NCBI GenBank assembly: GCA_947449695.1
Contig: CANFST010000024.1
Location: 1 to 40,869, forward strand
Direction: 5' to 3'
DNA length: 40,869 nt
Source of the DNA: Chitinophagales bacterium
GTDB taxonomy: Bacteria > Bacteroidota > Bacteroidia > Chitinophagales > CAIODY01
Under the pieces are notes generated by a model that was given only the letters and a program-made list of their open reading frames with translations, did not search any database and was not told the origin of the DNA. Of the stretch, positions 30,777 to 38,299 are shown piece after piece (position 1 is the first letter of the stretch; each line of letters opens with the position of its first letter). The position numbers were made by a program, and so were the translations under genes.

Positions 30777-32213
30777 GTGAGTCCAGAAAAATCCAGCAAA
30801 CTTATTGGCTTAAACACCGCCACATTTTTGGTTATTGCCAATATGATTGGTACGGCTGTATTTACAAGCATTTGTTTTCAGATTGCAGATATTCATTCAG
30901 GAATGGCACTAATCATGCTTTGGGTGATTGGCGGTTTAATTTCTATTTGCGGAGCATTTGTATATGGTGAATTAGCTTCTGTGTTTCCAAGAAGTGGTGG
31001 CGAATACAATCTACTTTCAAACATTTATCATCCTGCAATTGGTTTTATTGCTGGCTGGGTGAGTATTACTGTTGGCTTTGCAGCTCCAGTTGCTTTGAGT
31101 GCTATGACTTTGGGAATTTATTTGCAAGATTTATTTCCGCAAATTGACGCATTGAGAGTTTCGATTGCTGTAATTATTTTTATTACCATTATTCATTCCA
31201 TCAGTATAAAATATGGTAGCTTATTTCAAAGTTTTTTCACTTCTTTCAAGATTATTTTGATTGCACTTTTAATCTTGGGTGGATTATTTTTAGTTCCAGC
31301 AAGTGATACTCATTTCAATTTCGACCACCAATTTTTCAGAGACATTACGAGTGCACCGTTTGCTGTTTCATTGTTTTATATTTCTTATGCGTACAGTGGT
31401 TGGAATGCAGCTGCTTATTTTGCTGGTGAAGTAAAAAACGGCAAAAAAAATGTGCCTCGAGCTTTGCTATTTGGAACAATGTTCGTGACTATAATATACG
31501 TAGGATTGAACTATATTTTTTTAAGGGTAATTCCATTTCACCAAATTCCAATGTTCAATCCATCAGCCTCAAAAACATCAATTGATGTGGGGATTGTAGC
31601 AGCGAAATATATTTTTGGCAGCGTTGGCGGAAAATTATTTGGCGCAGCATTAAGTATTGCTTTAATGGCATCCGTTAGCTCAATGATTTTTGCAGGACCA
31701 AGAGTTACAGAAACAATGGGCGAAGATTATACGTTCTTCAAATTTGCAACAATTAAAAACAAACAAGGAGCGCCTTATGTAGCCACTTTGATTCAAATGA
31801 TGATAACCATTTTATTGGTTTTGTTTCAAAAGTTCGATGCTGTATTTGAATACATTGGGTTCACTTTAAACTTGATTACAACACTTACTGTTATTGGAAT
31901 TTTTGTAGTTAGATACAAGAAATTAAATACTGCAGACGGCTATAAAACTTGGGGCTATCCCATTACCCCAGTTATTTTTATTGGTTACAGTTTGTACATC
32001 ATTTACTTCTTGTTGCAAAAAGATTTTCAAAAAATAATGTTGTTTGAAAAAGGATTACTACCATTTTCAGAAGCAATACCAGTAAGTATTGTAGGGTTTC
32101 TAACAGTTTTATCTGGTTTGATTTTCTATTATTTTTCGCCCAAGAAAAAAACTTTTTCTTCCGTAAAAAAAGAAGATGAACCAACTGAAGAACGTAATTT
32201 TGACCGCTTATAA
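30777..32213 (+). CDS. APC-superfamily amino acid permease
   Basis: A 478-residue protein with about twelve membrane segments. The N-terminus LIGLNTATFLVIANMIGTAVFTSI and GGLISICGAFVYGELASVFPRSGGEYNLLSNIYHPAIGFIAGW (residues about 52-95) are typical of the amino acid-polyamine-organocation family, including the conserved E in YGELA and the SGGEY loop. The start is GTG (30777); the in-frame TAA at 30771-30773 excludes anything further upstream and no ATG precedes the first membrane segment. The substrate is probably an amino acid. It is followed after 31 bases by a lipoprotein gene on the same strand. Confidence 0.9.
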   Translation: MSPEKSSKLIGLNTATFLVIANMIGTAVFTSICFQIADIHSGMALIMLWVIGGLISICGAFVYGELASVFPRSGGEYNLLSNIYHPAIGFIAGWVSITVGFAAPVALSAMTLGIYLQDLFPQIDALRVSIAVIIFITIIHSISIKYGSLFQSFFTSFKIILIALLILGGLFLVPASDTHFNFDHQFFRDITSAPFAVSLFYISYAYSGWNAAAYFAGEVKNGKKNVPRALLFGTMFVTIIYVGLNYIFLRVIPFHQIPMFNPSASKTSIDVGIVAAKYIFGSVGGKLFGAALSIALMASVSSMIFAGPRVTETMGEDYTFFKFATIKNKQGAPYVATLIQMMITILLVLFQKFDAVFEYIGFTLNLITTLTVIGIFVVRYKKLNTADGYKTWGYPITPVIFIGYSLYIIYFLLQKDFQKIMLFEKGLLPFSEAIPVSIVGFLTVLSGLIFYYFSPKKKTFSSVKKEDEPTEERNFDRL

Positions 32214-32244
32214 TTTCTAAAAAATAAATACTCAATCAATAAAA

Positions 32245-33411
32245 ATGAAAATGATTTTCAACCTGCTTATCGGCATCAGTTTCACCAGTTTGGTGGCTTG
32301 CAACAATCACAAAACAGATACTGTTGCTGTAAAAAAAGACACGGCTTATGTCTTTAAAGACAATGCTTACAACGAGGCTGCACGATACATTGCAGGTATG
32401 CCGCAGTTAGAAAAAAATGATTTTGAAACTTTAGAATCGAAAAATGTTTGGGTAAATTATTCAAAGCATGTTGATTCGGTTTGGAAAATGTATGATACCA
32501 AAAGATTGCAAGTGATGCAAAAATGGTATGATGAACAATTTGGAAAATATCGCAAGCAAGAAGCCAATGTTTTCTACCCTTTCAGCGGACCAGATTGGTT
32601 GAATATTTATGAAATTTATCCAAATGGAAATAAGTATGTGTTGGCTGGTTTGGAGTTGGTTGGCAATGAAATTCATCCTAAAGAAATGAATGAAAAAGAT
32701 TTGAACCGTGGATTTACTGAATTAAACAAAGGCTTGAAAACCTTGATTGAACGTGGTTATTTCATCACTAGCTATATGGGGCATGATTTTTATGCTTCGA
32801 AATTTACAGGTGTTTTACCGGTGATTTATTTTTTCTTGGCTCGAACAAATTGCAATATTGTTGACCAGCAATTTATTGGCTTAGACAAAGCTGGCGCAGA
32901 GCATGTGATTGCAACGGGCATGAAAGATGAATCAAACAAAGATTTTATTCGTGGAGTGAAAATTACTTTTGTAAATCCATCTACAAAAAAATTAGCAACG
33001 CTATATTATTTCAGCGGTGATGTAGAAGATAAAGCGATTGCAGCAGGTAACACAGGCTATGTAAATTTTGTAAAAAAGAATTTTGACCACACACAAACAT
33101 TTATCAAAGCTGCTTCGTACTTGATGCACACCCCAACATTTAGCACGATGAAAAATTTGGTGTTGGATAAAAGTTCTATCATTTTAAATGATGATAGCGG
33201 CTTGCCTTTAAATGCAGTAAATGACGGAAAATGGAATTTAACTTACTATGGTGCATTTACTGGGGCAACACGTGATTTTCCTTATATCCATGAAAAAGAT
33301 AGATTGACCTACTATCAAAACAATGCAAAAACAATTGCTCCAATTCCCTTTGGCACTGGTTACAAATGGAAGTTGAACGAAAGTAATTTATTGTTTTGTG
33401 TAAAGAAATAA
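32245..33411 (+). CDS. Lipoprotein of unknown function, 388 residues
   Basis: The N-terminus MKMIFNLLIGISFTSLVACNN ends with a lipobox (SLVAC, C19), so the protein should be lipid-anchored in the envelope. The body is mixed alpha/beta with YNEAARYIAGMPQLEKNDFE, VFYPFSGPDWLNIYEIYPNG, YFITSYMGHDFYASKFTGV and ATLYYFSGDVED. I recognise no named domain, though similar sequences occur in Bacteroidota. No catalytic motif is identifiable. It lies 31 bases after the permease and may be transcribed with it. Function not assigned. Confidence 0.8.
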   Translation: MKMIFNLLIGISFTSLVACNNHKTDTVAVKKDTAYVFKDNAYNEAARYIAGMPQLEKNDFETLESKNVWVNYSKHVDSVWKMYDTKRLQVMQKWYDEQFGKYRKQEANVFYPFSGPDWLNIYEIYPNGNKYVLAGLELVGNEIHPKEMNEKDLNRGFTELNKGLKTLIERGYFITSYMGHDFYASKFTGVLPVIYFFLARTNCNIVDQQFIGLDKAGAEHVIATGMKDESNKDFIRGVKITFVNPSTKKLATLYYFSGDVEDKAIAAGNTGYVNFVKKNFDHTQTFIKAASYLMHTPTFSTMKNLVLDKSSIILNDDSGLPLNAVNDGKWNLTYYGAFTGATRDFPYIHEKDRLTYYQNNAKTIAPIPFGTGYKWKLNESNLLFCVKK

Positions 33412-33498
33412 ATATGAGTTGACTACAAACATCCAACCTCATTGCTTGTTTTGTATTTGTTATAGTTACTTTGGCTTTGTTATTAAATTTTTCAATGT

Positions 33499-34620
33499 AT
33501 GGAATTAGCAACTTTAAAAAAAACAGCGATATCATCTGAACTTTTAGCCATTGCAGAAAAAGTTTTTGCGGAAATAAGAATTAACAATGATGAATGTTTA
33601 ACACTTTACAACACTGCAGAGATAGGCTTTTTAGGTTGGTTGGCAAATATTGTAAGAGAAAAAAAAAATGGTAATCAAGTTTTTTTTAATCGCAATTTTC
33701 ATATTGAGCCGACTAATCTTTGTGTGTTCCATTGCAAGTTTTGCAGTTATAGCAGGACATTAAAAGAAGGAGGGGATGGTTGGTTTATGACACAAGAACA
33801 AATGTTACACATTGTTCAGAAGTATGATGGGCAGCCTGTTACTGAGGTTCACATTGTTGGTGGTGTGCATCCAAAATTAACCATACAATGGTTTGGTGAA
33901 GTGTTGCAACAGATAAAAAAAATGCGTCCCGATTTGCACATTAAAGGTTTTACGGCAGTGGAATTAGAATACATGTTTCGCAAAGCAAAAGTGAGTTATG
34001 TAGATGGGATGAAATATTTACAACAACATGGCTTAGACTCTATCCCAGGTGGTGGCGCTGAAATATTTGCTGAGGAAATAAGAGATCAAATTTGTGCCGA
34101 CAAAGCCAGTGCTGAAGCATGGTTAGGCATTCATCAAGCAGCACATCAAATTGGCATGCACAGCAATGCAACAATGCTGTATGGACACATTGAAAAGTTT
34201 GAGCATCGAGTTGATCACATGAGCCGCTTACGAAATTTGCAAGATGAAACGAAAGGATTTAACACATTCATTCCTTTAAAATTCAGAAAAGAAAACAATG
34301 AAATGAGCCATGTGAACGAAGTTTCGGTAATCGAAGATTTGCGTAATTATGCCATCAGTAGAATTTATTTAGATAACTTTAATCACATCAAAGCCTATTG
34401 GCCTATGATTGGAAGGCAAACTGCACAATTGAGTTTAGCATTTGGTGTGGATGATTTGGATGGTACAATTGATGATTCAACAAAAATTTATTCGATGGCT
34501 GGAGCCGAAGAAACAAATCCAAGTTTAACTACAGAAGAATTAGTTAAAATGATTAAAGCCGTTGGCAGAAGTGCTGTTGAACGTGATACTTTGTATGGTG
34601 TGATAAATGAGTGGAACTAA
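33499..34620 (+). CDS. mqnE: Aminofutalosine synthase (radical SAM), menaquinone biosynthesis
   Basis: This 373-residue radical SAM enzyme has FNRNFHIEPTNLCVFHCKFC with the cluster cysteines C75, C79 and C82 (CxxxCxxC). MqnE landmarks are EGGDGWFMTQEQML, VTEVHIVGGVHPKL, IKGFTAVELEYMFRKAK and GLDSIPGGGAEIFAEEIRDQI. MqnE joins SAM and a carboxyvinylbenzoate derivative to aminofutalosine in the futalosine menaquinone pathway. It is distinguished from MqnC by the HIEPTN and GGAEIF context. The 3' end overlaps the Nudix gene start by 14 bases, so the two are co-translated. Confidence 0.94.
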   Translation: MELATLKKTAISSELLAIAEKVFAEIRINNDECLTLYNTAEIGFLGWLANIVREKKNGNQVFFNRNFHIEPTNLCVFHCKFCSYSRTLKEGGDGWFMTQEQMLHIVQKYDGQPVTEVHIVGGVHPKLTIQWFGEVLQQIKKMRPDLHIKGFTAVELEYMFRKAKVSYVDGMKYLQQHGLDSIPGGGAEIFAEEIRDQICADKASAEAWLGIHQAAHQIGMHSNATMLYGHIEKFEHRVDHMSRLRNLQDETKGFNTFIPLKFRKENNEMSHVNEVSVIEDLRNYAISRIYLDNFNHIKAYWPMIGRQTAQLSLAFGVDDLDGTIDDSTKIYSMAGAEETNPSLTTEELVKMIKAVGRSAVERDTLYGVINEWN

Positions 34621-35089
34621 ATTTTACAACTTGTTTTCAAAAATAAAATACTGGCTCGTCGGTTTTATTTCACCGATAATTCCCACTGATTTTTTTTCAA
34701 AAAAATATCCAGTAAGCATAAAAGGAATTGTGAAAGTTGATGAGAAAATTATTCTGTTAAAGAACGAACGCAACGAATGGGAACTGCCTGGTGGAAAATT
34801 AGAGGATAATGAAACTGCTGAACAATGCGTAGTTCGGGAGATTAAAGAAGAATTGAACTTGGATGTTGTGGTTGAAAAATTGGTTGATGTTTGGCTTTAT
34901 AACATTCAAGGCAAAGTGAAAGTGCTAATAGTAACTTATCAATGTAAATTAAAAAATTCATCTTCAACTGAAATAAAAATCAGCCACGAACACAAAGAAG
35001 TTGGTTTGTATTCAATAGCTGAAATCATTAATCTTAAATTACCAGAAGGTTATAAGAAATCGATTGAACTTTCAGCAAAAATGATATAG
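34607..35089 (+). CDS. Nudix hydrolase
   Basis: A 160-residue protein with the Nudix box from G63: GKLEDNETAEQCVVREIKEE, then LNLDV, matching G-x5-E-x7-R-E-U-x-E-E-x-G-U except that N84 takes the glycine position. The start at 34607 overlaps mqnE by 14 bases; no other start is available before the box. Residues 7-30 (YNLFSKIKYWLVGF and following) are hydrophobic and could contact the membrane. Substrate is unknown: Nudix enzymes split nucleoside diphosphate derivatives. Confidence 0.9.
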   Translation: MSGTKFYNLFSKIKYWLVGFISPIIPTDFFSKKYPVSIKGIVKVDEKIILLKNERNEWELPGGKLEDNETAEQCVVREIKEELNLDVVVEKLVDVWLYNIQGKVKVLIVTYQCKLKNSSSTEIKISHEHKEVGLYSIAEIINLKLPEGYKKSIELSAKMI

Positions 35090-35099
35090 ATAATTAATA

Positions 35100-35852
35100 T
35101 TAATCTACAACAAACTTCATTATTTTACTTTTGCCACCAATTTCTAATTTCAGTAAATACATTCCTTTTTCAGTAGCCCCAATTTGATTAAGATTAGCCG
35201 TGAATGAGTTCCCCATAAATTTGGTGTCAAATATTTGGCTGCCATCCATTTTAAAAACAGTCACTGCATAAAAGCTAGTTTTTGTTTTTTCATCCAAACT
35301 CAATACTAATTCTTCATGGGTTGGGTTGGGTACAATTGAAATTTTTATTTCATCATTTGTAATAGAAACAATACCTGTAGCAGCTTTAAAATAAAACTTT
35401 CTTCTTGCAAAATTATTATTGTAATTATCGTCAGTAAAAGTTGTACTTGGCCAAATAATCACTTCATTATCTTTATTTATCATTGCATAAGCTGCACCTC
35501 CAGGAATGCTAATTGGTCTGGAAACAATGAAAGAATCGCCCGGCAACATCAAATTTGAGGGAATTGTAACACTATCAGATATGATGGGTGACAATCCATA
35601 ACTAAAAGGTGTTGAAGTTGAACTATCAATATAAATATTATAGTAAAAATGATTACTTGAAAAAGTATCAACACCATTCGTACTATTATTTTTAACTACA
35701 AAATAAATAGAGTCGATAGAATTAGCTAAAACTGTGTCACTCAAAATTACATGACGAATTACAATATCACCCGAACCTTGAGCCAATAAAGATTTTGAGC
35801 CGACTATCAATAGAGTCGAAAAAGACAGAATGAATTTAAAAATACTTTTCAT
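35100..35852 (-). CDS. Secreted protein with type IX secretion (T9SS type A) C-terminal domain
   Basis: This 250-residue protein has a signal peptide (KSIFKFILSFSTLLIVGSKSLLAQ) and ends with the T9SS sorting domain: SIVPNPTHEELVLSLDEKTK, then FKMDGSQIFDT and KGMYLLKLEIGGKSKIMKFVVD. The middle part has a beta-sandwich look (SDTVLANSIDSIYFVVKN, LPGDSFIVSRPISIPGG), like CARDB-type domains. It is exported by the T9SS and displayed or released at the surface. A TACTTTTG -7 box lies at 35877-35884. Convergent with the Nudix gene (11 bases). Confidence 0.88.
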   Translation of the reverse strand: MKSIFKFILSFSTLLIVGSKSLLAQGSGDIVIRHVILSDTVLANSIDSIYFVVKNNSTNGVDTFSSNHFYYNIYIDSSTSTPFSYGLSPIISDSVTIPSNLMLPGDSFIVSRPISIPGGAAYAMINKDNEVIIWPSTTFTDDNYNNNFARRKFYFKAATGIVSITNDEIKISIVPNPTHEELVLSLDEKTKTSFYAVTVFKMDGSQIFDTKFMGNSFTANLNQIGATEKGMYLLKLEIGGKSKIMKFVVD

Positions 35853-35876
35853 GTTGTTTTATTTTAAACTTTGAAA

Positions 35877-35884
35877 CAAAAGTA
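35877..35884 (-). promoter_or_regulatory. -7 box (TACTTTTG) of the T9SS cargo gene
   Basis: The minus strand reads TACTTTTG, matching TAnnTTTG, 25 bases before the ATG. The TTG upstream is 25 bases away rather than about 20, so the -33 element is doubtful. Confidence 0.45.
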
Positions 35885-35948
35885 AAGGTGTTTTTTTATT
35901 TTTTTTTGACAAAATAAATTTTATCTTACGGGTTCAAATTTACAATCA

Positions 35949-37457
35949 ATGAATCATTTAGGTGATATTATTCCACTGATGAACAAAGAAGAAATCAGAG
36001 GATATAAAATTTTTGCTGATAGAATTCAGTTTGAAAACAGTGATAAGAAAATGATTGCACTTTTTCATTTTATTAAAAATGAAATCCATAAAGAGAATGA
36101 TAAAGAATTAGTGAAGAAATTATTTGGGGCAGCCAATATGAATGCCCATTACAGGCTAAAAAACAGATTGAAAGATGATATTGAAAGAAGTTTATTACTT
36201 CATCATAGCAACTTAGATGAAAAAGTTGCTTCGCTTAATTTATTAATCTTATCAAAGATTTGCTTTTATAAATCGGCTTATACTCAAGCTTACAATTATT
36301 TGAAACAAGCCGAAAAAATTGCAAAGGCTAAAAAATATTTTGATGTTTTAAACTCAATTTATGATGAGATGTTGGTGCTTTGCAGATTTTATAATGACAT
36401 CAATCCAAATGAGATAAATCACTTACAATCAGTTAATGCTCATCAATATATTATTTTACAAAAAACTAATGCATTGATTGCAACACTTAATTATCAATTG
36501 CGTCAAAGCAATTATTCAGGCAAAGACAAGGAATTGACAAAGGCAATTAACAAAGCCAAGCAACAGTTAAATTTGACTGAGAGAAATCTTAAAACACCTG
36601 AAATAAAATTTCAAATTCATGATTGTGTAAAAAATGCTTTGCTTCAAAACAAAGACTTCAAAGCGTTAGAGAATTATCTAATAAAGAGTTTTAATGATTT
36701 CAACAAACAAAAATTATTCAACAAAGAATTACATGACAAAAAAATTGTTTTATTAATATGGATAATCAATTCGAAATTTAAAAACAAAAAACCAAAAGAA
36801 ACTGAGCAATATTTAAAACTACTTTTTACTTCACTTCAACAATATAACAAAATTCATTTTGACAAATATTATGGCTCTTATATTTTTAGTCAAATGTATT
36901 ATTTAATTTATACTAACCAGTTAAATGAAGCCATCGAAATTTTATCTGACTATAAAAAATATAATACTGACAAAGGTTTTGAGCAAAATATGTTTAATAT
37001 AAATCTTAATCTTTGTACACTATATTTTTATCAAAATAATTTTAATGACGCTATTAAAACTTTGGGCAAATTATTTTTGAAAAATGCTTTTCAGCAATTA
37101 TCAACTGAATGGAAATTATCAATTTCGTTGCTTGAAATTATTTTTCAATATGCCAATAAAGATTTCAATTTTGCAGAAATGAAGTTGACTGAAATAAAAC
37201 GAACTTTCAAAAAACAATTGAAGCAACAAAATTTCGAAAAAGAAAATTTATTTGTTCAGATCATTACCAAACAAATAAAATCGAAATTTTTATTGAACAA
37301 AAAAACTTCTTCTGATTTAATTGAATCATTTATTAAAAAATATAAAACTGTTGAACCTGGCTCGAATGAAGCCATTAATTACACTTTGTTTTTGAAAAGC
37401 GAATCAGAAAAACAAACCTATTATTCATTGCTTTTAAAAGATATTAATCATCACTAA
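35949..37457 (+). CDS. Large helical protein with TPR-like repeats, unknown function
   Basis: This 502-residue protein is almost entirely helical, Lys/Asn-rich and without signal peptide or membrane segments. Helical pairs like AYTQAYNYLKQAEKIAKAKKY and QLNEAIEILSDYKKYN, and the spaced FNDAIKTLGKLFLK, suggest degenerate TPR-like repeats. The N-terminus reads LMNKEEIRGYKIFADRIQF. Proteins of this shape occur in Bacteroidota beside secreted proteins, but I do not know a function. The next gene begins 4 bases after its stop, so both are co-transcribed. Confidence 0.75.
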   Translation: MNHLGDIIPLMNKEEIRGYKIFADRIQFENSDKKMIALFHFIKNEIHKENDKELVKKLFGAANMNAHYRLKNRLKDDIERSLLLHHSNLDEKVASLNLLILSKICFYKSAYTQAYNYLKQAEKIAKAKKYFDVLNSIYDEMLVLCRFYNDINPNEINHLQSVNAHQYIILQKTNALIATLNYQLRQSNYSGKDKELTKAINKAKQQLNLTERNLKTPEIKFQIHDCVKNALLQNKDFKALENYLIKSFNDFNKQKLFNKELHDKKIVLLIWIINSKFKNKKPKETEQYLKLLFTSLQQYNKIHFDKYYGSYIFSQMYYLIYTNQLNEAIEILSDYKKYNTDKGFEQNMFNINLNLCTLYFYQNNFNDAIKTLGKLFLKNAFQQLSTEWKLSISLLEIIFQYANKDFNFAEMKLTEIKRTFKKQLKQQNFEKENLFVQIITKQIKSKFLLNKKTSSDLIESFIKKYKTVEPGSNEAINYTLFLKSESEKQTYYSLLLKDINHH

Positions 37458-37461
37458 TTTT

Positions 37462-38250
37462 ATGAGGAAATTTTTTCTTTTGTGTGTATTATTAACTGCC
37501 TGCAAACACCCTTCAACTGAAATAATTGAAACCTTTTGGGATAGTGCAAAAATCAAAATCAAAGAGCACTATTTTGTTTTGAAGGACAATCACGATGCAA
37601 AACAAGATGACTATATTTCTTATTACAACAATGGAAAAAAGGAGTTTATTAAACATTTTGAAAACAATCAATTAGTTGATTCATTTTTCCATTTTAATGA
37701 AAAAGGTGTTTTAATCGAAAGTGCATTTTATAAAAAAAACAACTTAGATGGTACAAGGCTGCTTTATAACGATTCAGGTGTTTTAGTTACGATTGAACCG
37801 CATTTCAATGGTTTATTCCAAGGTATTTACAAATCTTTTTATGACAATGGAAAGCCTAAAGAAATTGGTAATTATATCAATAACAAAATGGAAGGTGAAT
37901 GGAAATATTTTTATGATGATGGCAAATTAAAGGAAATTGTAAATTATATAAATGGCTCTGAAAATGGCTCATATCAAGGTTTTTATCCTACTGGAAAAAT
38001 AAAATCAATTGGATTTTATAAAAATGAAAAAGAAGACAGCACCTGGCATAATTATTATGAAAACGGAAAATTGATGGAAATTGTAAATTATAAATTAGGA
38101 AAGGAAGAAGGCTTAACGCAGATGTTTTCGAAAGATAGTATTTTAATAAAAGAAATCATTTATAAGCAAGGCATCCCAATAGATTACAATGATTTAGTTA
38201 ATCATATTCATACAAAACATAATTTTGATTTTTTGAAGACCGATAAATAA
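37462..38250 (+). CDS. YwqK-repeat (MORN-like) lipoprotein
   Basis: This 262-residue protein has a lipoprotein signal (MRKFFLLCVLLTACKH, C14). From about residue 50 it consists of roughly seven repeats of the YwqK/MORN type, such as SFYDNGKPKEIGNYINNKME, YFYDDGKLKEIVNYINGSEN and YYENGKLMEIVNYKLGKEEG, with the YxxGxxxxxxxYxxGxxxG pattern. Older annotations call such proteins the antitoxin YwqK, but no toxin partner is visible here. It probably acts in the envelope, in an operon with the helical protein upstream. Confidence 0.87.
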   Translation: MRKFFLLCVLLTACKHPSTEIIETFWDSAKIKIKEHYFVLKDNHDAKQDDYISYYNNGKKEFIKHFENNQLVDSFFHFNEKGVLIESAFYKKNNLDGTRLLYNDSGVLVTIEPHFNGLFQGIYKSFYDNGKPKEIGNYINNKMEGEWKYFYDDGKLKEIVNYINGSENGSYQGFYPTGKIKSIGFYKNEKEDSTWHNYYENGKLMEIVNYKLGKEEGLTQMFSKDSILIKEIIYKQGIPIDYNDLVNHIHTKHNFDFLKTDK

Positions 38251-38299
38251 GAATATTTTAAGTTAATTTATTTTTATCTTTACAAACACTAAATTTAAA

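Noticed and set aside
37462-38250. Toxin-antitoxin system based on the YwqK name
   Set aside because: No toxin gene is adjacent, and the protein is a lipoprotein with MORN-like repeats; the antitoxin label is inherited from old annotation.
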